The notes: generated by a model from the sequence alone, not told the origin. Shown: positions 36,171 through 48,259, counted from the stretch's first letter. The stretch is DNA of 64,000 nucleotides from Druceiella hillmani (GCA_039881145.1 JAYKKI010000039.1:16622001-16686000); one strand, 5' to 3'. Made by a program: numbers and translations.

Positions 36171-36779
36171 TAATAAATTAGTTAATTAAACGTTTTTCGA
36201 AACGGTCGCTTTCGTTCGCTTGCGGCGTAAACATCCTTTGAATTTATGTTAATAACTAACTTTCTCTATTCAAAAGTAGTTTAGAAACACAAAAATAGTT
36301 ATAAGACATGAGAAAACGTTTCGATATGTATATTGGTGTAAAGAGGGTTGTCAAAAAACAAAGCATCTTTTCAATCAGCAAATAACACGACATGTAGATA
36401 TTATTGGAAAAACCACATATGTTTAAAAAAAATTAATATCTCTTCATTACGTTTTATATAAACTAGCCTTATGATACATTTTGTTTTTTTGCAAATAATT
36501 TGTAAATTATTTCACTTTTTACGAAAAGAAATAGCTTATTACCTTTATTCAATTACACATATACTTTTTATGTGTTTTTATAGCTTAAAGATTAAAATCT
36601 TGACAACATTTGATATTACCTCTTTTTCAACATTAGAAAGAAATATAGAAGGAGAAACTTTGAAAAAAAAATGTTTTAAGAAAAAGTCTATATAGTAAAA
36701 GAATAACATATTTTTTTTTAATTCGCTCTCTTCATCTCAAAAAGCTTGATTAGAAAATCATTTTATATTGCCCACACTC

Positions 36780-37260
36780 GATAATCAACACTTGACAAGT
36801 GACATCCCTAATCGCGATCTAAACTTAATTAGATCGCGCTGCTAGTTTACCACATTAATTTATTTGTCAAAAAGCGCCAACCGAATCGATCCGACTGCCG
36901 TTTCCATCTCGGCCGAGCGTGAAGCCGTAAATCAAGTCTGCAACTTTACACGCCGACTGTACTTATTAAGTTTTACGCAAAACAGGCGACAACACCTAAT
37001 CTTGATCCGCATTTATCAACCTTTTTCTGATTGATTCGGTACGCAGATTAAAGTCACGCTCAATGCCGTCACGGCGGATGCGACGGGCCGAAGTAGCGGT
37101 TGTGACCTTCCATTCATCGTTTTTCTCATCGTTTACATTCACGGAATCGATCGAGGAAGGTGGATGGGTGCCTCGGTGTGAGCTGCGATCGATTCTGGCA
37201 GCTCTTCCGCCATAGCGGCAGACCAAAGACGGGAAGTGATTAAGGACTTAGTAGCGGTAA
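36780..37260. promoter_or_regulatory. Mixed-composition island upstream of net exon
   Basis: About 0.6-1.1 kb upstream of the net exon, this block is clearly richer in GC and CpG than its flanks. An 76-codon minus-strand frame (36996-37226) has no recognisable domain. It contains repeated ATCGATCG-type words and TTAGATCGCG inverted pairs (AATCGCGATCTAAAC / AATTAGATCGCG near 36811-36838). It could be an intronic enhancer, a promoter or a 5' exon of net. No splice donor in the right phase was convincing. Confidence 0.3.
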
Positions 37261-37520
37261 GAGGTTTCGTGTTAGTAAAATTTGATAGATTCGCTTTGGT
37301 AAATTAAAATTTTGCCATTAAAATATTACTTCCATTAAAATATTACCGATTTCAATGTGTTAAGTTTATTTGATAATAGCGGCTGGTTAAAATCTTATTT
37401 CCCTTAAGACCCTTTGTATCTTTGCATTCGAAAGTAATAACTTTGTTATATATAAAATTAACACAGCAATTGAGTTTTTGTTACAAAACTGTAATTTTTA
37501 TAAAATAATTGTAATAACTA

Positions 37521-37572
37521 ACGACCTAGGTTTCGTTGTATTACAACATCTTCAGATGGGCTATTAGTAAAG
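37521..37572 (-). mobile_element. Hammerhead-core element, copy 3 (truncated)
   Basis: On the minus strand the order is CTAATAGCCCATCTGAAGA, T, stem GTTGT-AAT-ACAAC, GAAA, CCTAGGTC, and then unrelated sequence. It keeps the family's 5' side but its similarity stops within two bases of the predicted cleavage position (after GTC, plus coordinate 37523). The 3' part present in other copies is absent. Confidence 0.7.
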
Positions 37573-38029
37573 ATTAAGTCTTAGAAACTTCTCACTAGCT
37601 ATAATAATTGGATCAGCAGTCACAATAGCCATATAAATATATCCATCGATATGATTTAGGTTTTACTGGTATCTTAAACTTATATAGTGGCGTAAATATT
37701 TTCTTTCTGATGTAATATATAGTTTTATACTTTAAGTATTAAATTAAATCATAAACTAAACACAGATAAAAATGATATCAAAATCGATGTACTAGTTCAT
37801 TAGTTATTAAAAAATAAATATACATGCAAATTGATATAAGTATACACTTTTCAAAAACTGCGATTTCTCTAAACGGTACTTTTCCTTTCTTTTGGGCGGC
37901 CGAATAGAAACTTCACCGAAAGCAAATTCACCCATAGCGAAGTTATAAACATTGGCAGAAAGTCAAAAATCTCAAAACAAAGTTATAAACATTGAAATAA
38001 ATGTGACGGGTCCGCACGTTTTAACAACT

Positions 38030-38250
38030 CATCGGCCAAGCTTATTTGATATCGTTTAGAGTCGTTCCGAATGTGGCGATGCTTAATTAATTGATGTTTT
38101 GAATAATTGAGCAGTTTCGGCGTGTAGTCAGTCGGCCGTCTGGCGGCGGATCGGCCGTTTGTTTATTGCCAATGTCGCGTCGCGCATGGCGATGATAAGG
38201 TGGCGCCGCCGATCTTCGGGCGCTAGAGGTGACATTGGTTTTGTTTGTTT
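38030..38250. promoter_or_regulatory. GC-richer island about 2 kb upstream of net exon
   Basis: It contains GATGATAAGG (GATA word), TGTTTATTGCC (forkhead word), GGCGCTAGAGGTGACA and several CGGCCG blocks. A short minus-strand frame at 38128-38235 (ATG with good upstream AAACCA context, 35 codons) has no intron signal or known domain. More probably it is a regulatory element of net than a gene. Confidence 0.3.
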
Positions 38251-39159
38251 ATTTTCGTTTCCTCATAGAAGGGAGTAAGCTAATTCATTCCTTACAGGTC
38301 TAGTGTTCAGCAGACACGGATTCGATCAAATAAAGTAATATGGAATGGTTTATTTATATTTTGATCGAAATATAAATTAATTAATTGATCGAATAATAAA
38401 TTAATAAAATAAAAATTATAGTTAACAATAAAATTACAATACAAAAGGGAATAATGGTTTTAACGTAATATTAATTGATGGATCATTAAATATTTTTTAG
38501 TATTTTAAAAAACTTTTTAATAAATAATTTTCATTAATATTTTTAGTACTCCATGGGTTTCAGGCATACCACCAATACTATTAATATGATCAAAAAATTA
38601 GTATTTTATGGTGTACAAATTAAGTCTGTCCGTTCTGGTGTGAAAATGGACCTATCTTCGCCGGAGTCTTTTCAATTATGTGTTCACGAAATATGGTAGA
38701 CGTGAAACTTTTTAAATTTTTTTTTGACATATATTTTGCGCGTAAATGGTTGAGAAAGCAGTAAAGAGACAGAAGCGGAGATACCCGAAGTCACACGAAG
38801 ATGCCTGGCCGCTAACCGGGATGTCTGGCCACTGTCGTGACACTCGGCCGTGTCGCTCTTGCTAGTTTACTGCCATATATTTTTTCATGTTGAGGTGCAA
38901 CACAAGAATTTTCTTTTCAAAAATATTTTTTCCTTTTATGTATTCACAAAACAAAATACACGATAAAAGCTTGCGCCGTTTACCGACACATTATAAATCC
39001 ACTTATATTTTAAAAAAAAATTTAGTTCCACAGTACCTATTCTAACAATCAAACCTTCTAATTGAAATTTACCACTTTCTGTAAAGCGATTGAGTTAAAA
39101 TTTTGCACATATATTTAGTTTCGATGACAATAAAATATTATTGCGACATAGAGCTGATC
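38251..39159. other. Non-coding stretch, no gene seen
   Basis: AT-rich. A patch at 38750-38870 (CGAAGATGCCTGGCCGCTAAC) is more mixed but has no protein similarity. Confidence 0.45.
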
Positions 39160-39321
39160 AGATAATGGAGAAAGAAGCAGGTCAAGGAATTCCTAAATTA
39201 TCTTCTAATTGTCTTTAGTTATGTTCAGCTCCAGAACTAAAGACAATTAAAAGAGCCCTACTATAAGAGTTCTGCTATAGTTCATTTAGGAATTTCCTTG
39301 ACCTGCTTCTTTCAGATAATG
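39160..39321. mobile_element. MITE with 8-bp target duplication
   Basis: The flanks AGATAATG (39160-39167 and 39314-39321) are direct repeats. The ends of the 146-bp insert are inverted: GAAAGAAGCAGGTCAAGGAA on the left and TTCCTTGACCTGCTTCTTTC on the right, with about 29 bp matching in all. A second inner inverted pair (AATTGTCTTTAGTT / AACTAAAGACAATT) lets the whole element fold. The 8-bp duplication suits a hAT-type origin. The precise duplication suggests a fairly recent insertion. Confidence 0.85.
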
Positions 39322-39407
39322 AGTACCTATAAAAACAAACAAAAAAAAGTGGCATAACATAGATTTATATTTCAGATTATTAGTTGATAATTTATTTTGA
39401 TTATGTT

Positions 39408-39655
39408 TGTAGAGCCTTTAATCATAGGATGATAATAGTTATTATAATTGTAGATCCTATAATCACACGATGATAACAGTTATTGTAAAGCCTATAATCA
39501 TACGATGATGACAGTTATTAAAATTGTGGAATCTATAATCACAAAACGATAACATTTATTATAACTGTAGAGCCTGTAATCACACGACGATAAGAGTTAT
39601 TATAATTTTAGAGCCTATAATCATACGATGATAACATCATTATAATCGTAAAGCT
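39408..39655. repeat. Minisatellite, 41-bp units x6
   Basis: Units read GAGCCTATAATCAYACGATG then ATAACAGTTATTATAATTGTA. They start near 39412, 39453, 39488, 39529, 39570 and 39611, so one unit is 6 bp short. Each unit holds partly palindromic AT-rich halves. Confidence 0.9.
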
Positions 39656-41040
39656 TAAAATTGGCTATATATTTCGCATAAACTTTTACTTCCGAAGTTA
39701 ATAGTTTATGAACCATAAACGCGTTAGAGGTTTAATTGTCGTACTGTATGTTTAAATGAATAACAATGTTCCAGCGATATTTATACCGTACGCTTGAAAA
39801 CTGTATCCTGAAATAACTTATGGTGAGCTTTAATAACATTCTGTTTCGTTTGGATTTGAAGAGAATAAACTTATACACATTCTTCAAAGTTCTGCCCTAC
39901 TATTATAGGTATGACGGAAGTTTGTACTCATGTTTAGGAGTAAGTGAAATATATTATGTTTGAGAGAAAAAGAAAGCGAATATGATAGTTTCATAAAGCT
40001 TACAGGCACGCGCAATATAGTGGTAAGATATTCCATATTATAGTCGAATCGGCGACATTTTCATTGAGCCACCACTTTTCAGTATAACACTTAACGAAAC
40101 ATTTCACATTTTTTTCCAGAAGACGACTGTTGCCAGTATGACTATAAATGTAATATAGGACGCTATATTTATAATAGAGTACTTTTTACATGAGAAGTAA
40201 AGTTGATGGGTATACTGATACGTGATGGCGTGTCGCCTCGAACTGTAAATTTAGGCAGGTTTGAATCGAAATTTTTCACTTACATCGAGTTTATTATTTT
40301 TTATGGCTATTGAGTAACCATCATAATAAATAATAAAAATATCATAAGTTAATAGTTTAGTGGATTACCAAATAAATAACTTGTGGTTTAAATAAATGTT
40401 ATATTAATTCAATTTAACTCTTTTTCAAGTCACCGATATTTATTAGTAAGGCTCCGTTACAGTACGATAATAAAATAAAAACAGTACTATAAAACTGTTT
40501 GTGACAGATAAAACGCTAAGAAACGGAAACAATGACAGTTCGTTTGTCAAAAGCATGCCTTTATTTGTAAATGAAATAACTTTTTAAGTAAACAAATTAA
40601 AATGGATAAAAACAGCTGTTATGTAGTGTACTGTAAACATCCTGGAATAAACCATAAACGTTAATTAGGCAGATTTCTCTCGGACAGTTAGTCGAGTGAG
40701 AAATTTGATCGAATTAATTTTTTGTGTTACTCAGCACTGAATACGGAACACTAGCAAAAAATTATAAATATTAAAAATAAGAACCCCTTGGTTTTCATTT
40801 ATATTCTTCCATTTAAAGGCTAAAAAATAAATTATCACTATCGCTGAAGGGCACCTGTACCCGAACAACCTAATCTAAATGCACCAAAAAGAAATGCACA
40901 TTTAAGGAAATTATGCTTAATTTTCTTTAACGGAATGAAAAGAAAAACGTTTTTCATGTTATTACGTAGATAAAATAAAGGTATATTTAGAAATTATAAT
41001 AGTCGAATTAATATTTTCTATTATTTTTTAAACATTTCCC
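39656..41040. other. Non-coding stretch, no gene seen
   Basis: AT-rich, with no frames, repeats or RNA genes that can be supported. Confidence 0.5.
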
Positions 41041-41450
41041 TACTACTTAACGTTAATAGAGCCGACAAAGTCGCGAACACTAGGTGGCGTTGTCGTCCTG
41101 CACTCGGCGAATAAAATGTGTAAAATGATATACACCTCTTCATTTTTATGCATTAATAAACTTGACTCTCCACGATTAAATATATAGAAGAAGGTCGAAG
41201 GAACCACCTCATCGACTTCTTATCATTGCCCGACACACGTCACTGGCTCGTTTCACTCAACAAATCCCACATGAGACTTGGATGCGATACGATCTGCATC
41301 AGGACGTCCTGGGAGACTGCTGGCCGTCACGTGCACGGAGACTGGGGCTAGCATCAGCGGCTATCGCGATCTCGCAGACCCACGCGTGCGTGGATAGGTA
41401 GCGCCTTTATGAGATACGTGGACGTGTGTCGTTATGGTATTATGCATTCA
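41040..41450. promoter_or_regulatory. GC-richer island with E-box, about 5 kb upstream of net
   Basis: It holds GGCGTTGTCGTCCTGCACTC near 41085 and a denser block at 41200-41440 with the E-box CACGTG (41328-41333) in CCGTCACGTGCACGG. GATAAGAAG (minus strand, 41215) and ACCCACGCGTGCGTGG, an inverted CACGCGTG, are also present. No frame has a recognised domain. It is a candidate enhancer or cryptic exon. Confidence 0.3.
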
Positions 41451-42370
41451 GCGATCTAATGGATGTTAGTTATTATCTACGGGTTTAGAGAGAAATTAAA
41501 GTGAGGAGTGCAATATACTATTCATAAAATCAATTTTGTTTAAAAAATGAATACACTTTTTTAAATAATGTATAAAACATTAACACTGTTGCTAATAAAA
41601 AAATGCTTAAACTTATACCACTCTTATTCTGAGAATACTTATGCCGTTCTTAATATTGGTATAACGAAGGTATTAATTAGAACTAATAAACTCATTAAAA
41701 CGAGAATATTCCGAAGTTATTTCAAAAATCCATCGTGGTAACGTGGCGTTTCATAGACAAATACGTAAAATATGAAGTTATGGATAACTCTACTAGAATA
41801 TATTATTCATAATAAATAACTCTATGTAACATCAGATGGCGACTTTAGAGCACCGTTAAAATTTATCTATTCGTAACCAAGCTTGAAGTTTTAAATTTGC
41901 ATTATTGTCAGCAAAATTTTTTAAAATGTCTTTTTAAATTTTGGCTGGAATCGGAAATTGAATTTTAATCCAATTCAAAATTAGTATTCAAATCTGCTTC
42001 AAATTTTATAATAGATATTTCATCCACTTCCAAATGGACTAGAGACTTGAAATTTGATATCCACTAACAAAACATGATAACAATGAAGATAGATCAAATG
42101 ATTGAGATGGAAGAAAGGAAAAGATTTCATTAAGGATGAAAAACAAATCTATAGAGTTCGGTTTCGTTTTATTTTCTTAGTAAGTTCTTTCTTTGTATTT
42201 CTTACTTTTTATACATTTAAAATAAAAGCTTTCTTTAAGAATTTTTCTTCTTTTTTATTAAATATTGATATCGTATATTTTTCCTCCGTTGTTAGAGACG
42301 TTGACTGCACACGCAATAATCTTAACTAAATCAGATCCCGTTCAGAAAACGTGAACTATTCAATGTAAGG
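41451..42370. other. Non-coding stretch, no gene seen
   Basis: AT-rich. The 75-codon frame at 42102-42329 is Phe-rich, of low complexity and unsupported. Confidence 0.5.
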
Positions 42371-42590
42371 CCCATCACAGCAACTACAAGCCCACGCGTC
42401 ACCCAGCGCGGCGCCACAAAAGGCGCGATCAATTTGTAGAGGGCGCGGGCGGGCGGCGAGATGAAAGCGGGCAGCGGCGTGACGCTGTGTCTCGTTAACC
42501 GCAAGATCAGCTGATGCGCCCGCCCCGATAGTGACCGCGCATAGAGCGCCTGCTTTGGGAGTAGATAAGGCTGGCTTCACATCGAGTTTG
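42370..42590. promoter_or_regulatory. CpG-rich island about 6.3 kb upstream of net exon
   Basis: GC- and CpG-dense (GGGCGCGGGCGGGCGGCGAG), with an E-box CAGCTG at 42508-42513. A 96-codon frame on the minus strand is a by-product of GC-rich sequence and has no known domain. Candidate promoter or regulatory element; alternatively part of an unseen first exon. Confidence 0.3.
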
Positions 42591-42938
42591 TGTTTTGTGA
42601 AGATCGATAATATCATCAGAAATAATGACATTATAATACACATCAAAAGTGACCAACTATTGACGTAATGTATTTCTCATGGTCTTCCAGTTTGGTCACA
42701 AGTAAGTAGTCACTAATCAGTATATCATTCGTTTACAGAGATTATTAATTTGTAATTGCGTCTCTCGATATATTACAATATTCAACAGTTTCTAGTAGAG
42801 TTATTCATAATCATTCAATGTTATCGTAGGACGATAATCGAAATCGTCAGATGATAGGGTGTTTAAAATAACAAATATAGATTTGAATTTTTTTAATAAT
42901 TAAATACTGTAATGCGAAATGAGATTAGCAATTTTAAG

Positions 42939-43200
42939 GTAGGCTTAATTGTTTTAAGATTGGATACAGGAGTCGAACTATTACTGATAAATAGTGATAT
43001 CCGTGGTGTGTTGGGCTGATTACAAGGCATACGGCTTTTGAGGACGCGGCGCATCGCGGAGACCCGGGTTCAATTCCCGGTCGTTTATCGAGCGGGCCTG
43101 GACGGGTTTTACGGTTGGCTGTAAGAGATTGCTCTCGTAGCAATAAGTCTGTCATGTATATTAATTAGATACATTAAAGTAGATAAATAAATAAATAAGT
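42939..43200 (+). mobile_element. tRNA-derived SINE-like element
   Basis: It has a pol III B-box-like block GGTTCAATTCC (43067-43077) within CCGGGTTCAATTCCCGG, a tRNA T-arm. A weak A-box-like region lies about 50 bp upstream. A tRNA-unrelated body follows, then a tail of AAAT/AATA repeats (43181-43198). GCAATTTTAA before it and GCAATTTAA after it are a near match for a target duplication. The B-box region is not a functional tRNA, because no acceptor stem can be drawn. Confidence 0.65.
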
Positions 43201-43587
43201 GCAATTTAACAAAAGCAAAGTTTTCATTGTTTCTAATTATGAGTAATCTGTTAATTAAAAAAAAGGAAAACCGTGAAAAATTACTTTTGCTATAATGTAC
43301 TCAGATCTCACGGGGCGCGTAACTGTGGGTAACCTTACATAAAGAGTGTTAAACGCAATACAAGTAGAATGCCGAGATATCAAGTATAAACTTTCTGGAG
43401 TCTTCTTCAAAATTCGCATTGAATTATAATCAAAAAAAAAATGAGACGATCAGTTTCGCTCCATAAATTTTGGTACATAAATATAGAAATAATTTAATAA
43501 CATAAATTATTTCTTCTTCTCAAAGCTGATTTTGTGATTAAGAAAATGTTTCTAAACGCTTTATTAATTAATGGTTTATTTTTGTGT

Positions 43588-43935
43588 CAAAGGGCAATGG
43601 AAAGGAATCTGGTGGGGATCTCCTTAAAGAACCGCAAAATAAATAAGTTGGTCCAGAGACAAAGCAAAGTTGCTGACATCGTCAAAAGAGTGGCGAAACT
43701 TAAGTAGCAGTGGGCTGATCAAGTAACTATAAAATCGGACTCGTGATACAAAGTTCTCTTGGAGTAGAGAGCCTGGTAGTGGAAGAGACAAGTTAGGCGG
43801 CCGAATATCTGATGGAAAAATGACGGTGAGAGTGGAAGGCATAAACTAGATCCAAACAACCTAAAACAGAAATAAGTGGTGCAGATTGAAGGAGACCTAC
43901 ATCAAAATTATTGGGGATGACTTATGATGGTGATG
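43588..43935 (+). mobile_element. RTE-like reverse transcriptase C-terminus relic
   Basis: Reads AMERNLVGISLKNRKINKL, then QSKVADIVKRVAKLK, a stop, and QWADQVTIKSDS. Further broken pieces follow up to LKETYIKIIG. This follows AMERAMLGVSLRDR...TKVADIVKRVAKLKWQWAGHIARRTD...LGEAYVQQW of lepidopteran RTE-type elements. The tail contains GATG repeats. It is the best preserved of the three copies (13.6, 25.3, 43.7 kb) but still carries stops. Confidence 0.85.
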
Positions 43936-44003
43936 ATTTTGTGGCATCGCCCAAGTCCCCAATGTTTTTTTCAATCCTAGCTTCATGCAGACACAGCGTA
44001 ATA

Positions 44004-44007
<4 letters not shown>

Positions 44008-44090
<83 letters not shown>
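44008..44090. repeat. Compound microsatellite (CA)n(TA)n
   Basis: About 22 CA units are followed by about 18 TA units. Frames through it on both strands are artefacts. Confidence 0.95.
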
Positions 44091-44094
<4 letters not shown>

Positions 44095-45595
44095 TTATAG
44101 TATAGTGGTATTCCTGATTATATAATATGATATTTAGTTTTTCCAAAACGTTATTTTCTTTTTTATTTTCTAAATATTCGTTCGCATGTACAACTTGATG
44201 TTTAAAATATTTAGTGAGAGTGAGATGTATAGTCAATTATTAATAATGTCTTGGTTGTTAGAAGCTTGACACAAATTTTCTATATTTCCCAATTTTCTAA
44301 CGTCATATCAAGATATTTTGGTATTTCCACGATAGCAATAAATATAACAGCGTAAACTAAATCTAGATTAGCTTAGTATTTTTTTTAAGTAGTGTGAGCG
44401 CAAAAAAGTAAAAAGTATGCATATTAACAATACACAGACCACCGGACAAAATTATAAAAAAATTTCCAATTTTTTTCCGCAGATCAAATGAATCCAATAG
44501 TAAAAACAGTAAAATACTAGGTTACGTAATACGTGGTCAAACAGAGAAACCGTGAAAAAATCCAATTCTTTGGGCTCAGTTTCTTTTTTAATACTTAATG
44601 TATAGATGGACTTTATTTCTGCTCGGTATGAAAGAGGCCTTACATTCATGTCAGTCATATCGCGCCACCCATAAGGCATGACCCGATCTCGCGTAGCCGT
44701 AAAGAGCAGAAGGAGCTGCCGTTTGCGTGCCGCAATAGCGGCGGGCTGTTACCTGGAATGATGAGTGACAGGATAATGCCGAAAAAAATTTCGGACGTGA
44801 CCATACGTGACTCCTTTGCATAGTTACGAGATAGACGCACATAGGGATTACGACATTTATCATACATTTAGATAAAGAATAAACAGAAATAATATGTGTA
44901 ATAAACAAATAGGCTAACGATTAATTTTGTTACATTCAAAAATCTATGTGTAAATATTTATTGTTTATTTTTTTAATTAAGTACAATATTTACGTGAATA
45001 TAACAGTTGAAAAATTGTATAACTAACAAATTATTGCATTTTTAACGGAGTACCCGTTTGTACCGGTTGCAAAAGCAATCGGTTACATTATGTTTAGTAA
45101 CTTTTTTATATTAAAAGTAACTGTGATTAATATGTTAAATTATTAGGTAACTATTAAGGTTTTCAGGTTGTCTATTCTGTTATATCCGAGTACAGAAATA
45201 TACTCTCCAATACTGTAACATAAAAAGTCTTATTTTTTATTTCTTTACTATATTGGTACAAAAACAGTAATGTTTAATTTTAATATTTCAATTAAACAAG
45301 ACCAGATACAATTTTTTTTGTGACAACTACAACAAAAAAGTGAACACAATTAGGTGATACAATTTTTATAAAATAACACTGCTTTAGGTATGTTTTAAAT
45401 TAATTATATTGGATTAAATAAATAATCAAAGTAATCGTGTTATATGTTAAATGTACTTATTAAACACTATTATATTAAACACTATTATTATTATTTTGTC
45501 AGCTTGTTTTTAAATTATGGAATTGAGGATCCAAAAGCCCACAAACCAAGGAATTTCATTAATGGTGCGATTTAGTCTATATACCGGAGCAGAAA
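44091..45595. other. Non-coding stretch with one GC-richer patch
   Basis: The part at 44640-44830 is of mixed composition (GAAGGAGCTGCCGTTTGCGT) and open on the minus strand in two frames (75-85 codons), without a recognisable domain. A CCAG|GTAACA splice-donor match lies on the minus strand at 44753. The remainder is AT-rich and featureless. Confidence 0.35.
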
Positions 45596-48130
45596 ATTCC
45601 TATATCGCTGCAACACATAGAAACAAAGACGGGACGACCCATCCACGAATGAAAAATCCTATATCGCTGCAACACATAGAAACAACGAAGGGGTGATCCA
45701 TATATCCATTAAAGAAAAATCCTATATCATTATGATACATAGAAACAAAGACGGGGAGATCCATCCATGAATGAAAATTCCTATATCGCTGCAACATATA
45801 GAAACAAAGAAGGGGTGATCCATATATTCATTGAAGAAAAATTCTATATCATTGCGATTCATAGAAACAAAGACGGGGCGATCCATCCATGAATGAAAAT
45901 TCCTATATCGCTGCAACACACAGAAACAAAGAAGGGGTGATCCATATATCCATTAAAGAAAAATCCTATATCACTGCGACACATAGAAACAAAGACGGGG
46001 CGATCCATCCATGAATGAAAATTCCTATATCGCTGCAACATATAGAAACAAAGAAGGGGTGATCCATATATCCATTAAAGAAAAATCCTATATCATTACG
46101 ATACATAGAAACAAAGACGGGGCGATCCATCCATGAATGAAAATTCCTATATCGCTGCAACATATAGAAACAAAGAAGGGGTGATCCATATATCCATTAA
46201 AGAAAAATTCTATATCATTGCGATTCATAGAAATAAAGACGGGGCGATCCATCCATGAATGAAAATTCCTATATCGCTGCAACATATAGAAACAAAGAAG
46301 GGGTGATCCATATATCCATTAAAGAAAAATCCTATATCACTGCGACACATAGAAACAAAGACGGGGCGATCCATCCATGAATGAAAATTCCTATATCGCT
46401 GCAACATATAGAAACAAAGAAGGGGTGATCCATATATCCATTAAAGAAAAATTCTATATCATTGCGATTCATAGAAACAAAGACGGGGCGATCCATCCAT
46501 GAATGAAAATTCCTATATCGCTGCAACATATAGAAACAAAGAAGGGGTGATCCATATATCCATTAAAGAAAAATTCTATATCATTGCGATTCATAGAAAC
46601 AAAGACGGGGCGATCCATCCATGAATGAAAATTCCTATATCGCTGCAACATATAGAAACAAAGAAGGGGTGATCCATATATCCATTAAAGAAAAATCCTA
46701 TATCATTGCGATTCATAGAAACAAAGACAAGACGATCCATTCATGAATTAAAATTCATATATCGCTGCAACACACAGAACCGAAGAAGGGATGATCCATA
46801 CATCCATTAAAGAAAAATCCTATATAACTGCGACACAGAAACAAAGACGGTACGATCCATCCATGAATGAAAATTCCTATATCGCTGCAACACACAGAAA
46901 CAAAGAAGGGATGATCCATACATCCATTAAAGAAACAACCTAATCACTGCGACACATAGAAACAAAGACGGGGCGATCCATCCATGAATGAAAATTCCTA
47001 TATCGCTGCAACATATAGAAACAAAGAAGGGGTGATCCATATATCCATTAAAGAAAAATTCTATATCATTGCGATTCATAGAAATAAAGACGGGGCGATC
47101 CATCCATGAATGAAAATTCCTATATCGCTGCAACATATAGAAACAAAGAAGGGGTGATCCATATATCCATTAAAGAAAAATCCTATATCACTGCGACACA
47201 TAGAAACAAAGACGGGGCGATCCATCCATGGATGAAAATTCCTATATCGCTGCAACATATAGAAACAAAGAAGGGGTGATCCATATATCCATTAAAGAAA
47301 AATTCTATATCATTGCGATTCATAGAAACAAAGACGGGGCGATCCATCCATGAATGAAAATTCCTATATCGCTGCAACATATAGAAACAAAGAAGGGGTG
47401 ATCCATATATCCATTAAAGAAAAATTCTATATCATTGCGATTCATAGAAACAAAGACGGGGCGATCCATCCATGAATGAAAATTCCTATATCGCTGCAAC
47501 ATATAGAAACAAAGAAGGGGTGATCCATATATCCATTAAAGAAAAATCCTATATCATTGCGATTCATAGAAACAAAGACAAGACGATCCATTCATGAATT
47601 AAAATTCATATATCGCTGCAACACACAGAACCGAAGAAGGGATGATCCATACATCCATTAAAGAAAAATCCTATATAACTGCGACACAGAAACAAAGACG
47701 GTACGATCCATCCATGAATGAAAATTCCTATATCGCTGCAACACACAGAAACAAAGAAGGGATGATCCATACATCCATTAAAGAAACAACCTAATCACTG
47801 CGACACATAGAGACAAAGACGGGACGATCCATCCATAAATGAAAATTCCTATATCGCTGCAACACACAGAAACAGAGAAGGGTGATCCATACATCCATTA
47901 AGGAAAAATCCTAATTCACTTCGATACATAGAAACAAAGACAAGACGATCCATCCATGAATTAAAATTCCTATATCGCTGCAATACACAGAAACAAAGAA
48001 GGGATGATCCATACATTCCTTAACGAAAAATCCTATATCACTACGATACATAGACAAAAAGAAAGGACGATACATCCATCCATTAAAAACAGCCCTATAT
48101 CGCTGCGACACATAGAAACAAAAGAGCGGT
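45596..48130. repeat. Satellite array, 61-bp monomers in higher-order repeats
   Basis: About 41 tandem monomers of about 61 bp. Two monomer types alternate. One has CGCTGCAACATATAGAAAC, AAAGAAGGGGTGATCCATAT and CCATTAAAGAAAAA. The other has ATTGCGATTCATAGAAAC, AAAGACGGGGCGATCCATCC and GAATGAAAATT. They make a 122-bp dimer, and dimer variants repeat every 366 bp (for example 45966 and 46332, 45859 and 46225). A longer block is duplicated with an offset of about 851 bp (46721 and 47572). Edge monomers (48010-48130) are more diverged. Overlapping 60-65-codon frames on the minus strand repeat the same peptide, but 61 and 122 are not multiples of three, so no long protein results. Confidence 0.95.
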
Positions 48131-48259
48131 CCACAGTTGTTGCGGAGAATATTGAAGTAATGAACCTCTATCACTTGCATTGTAAACGAGTTTGTAAAGT
48201 AATATGCAATTATTGGGTTTTCTTCGTCGACCCAGAGTTTTTTATATTAAATATAGACG

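Noticed and set aside
38128..38235. 35-codon minus-strand frame with good start context upstream of net
   Set aside because: There is no splice donor before its stop and no known similarity. It is more likely incidental to a GC-rich regulatory island.
42356..42646. 96-codon minus-strand frame
   Set aside because: It is open because of GC-rich sequence, has an AT-rich hydrophobic start and Ala/Cys-rich end, and no recognisable domain.
43061..43080. tRNA T-arm-like sequence
   Set aside because: No acceptor, D or anticodon arms fit around it, and it is followed by a body and AAAT tail, so it is a SINE and not a tRNA gene.
44753..44804. Short minus-strand ATG frame ending at a CCAG|GTAACA donor whose phase fits the net exon
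   Set aside because: The encoded 17 residues are hydrophobic like a signal peptide, which is unsuited to a nuclear bHLH protein. Phase matches one time in three by chance.
45600..47502. Series of 60-65-codon minus-strand frames with the same peptide
   Set aside because: They come from a 61-bp satellite. The unit is not a multiple of three, so the frame shifts every monomer and no continuous protein exists.
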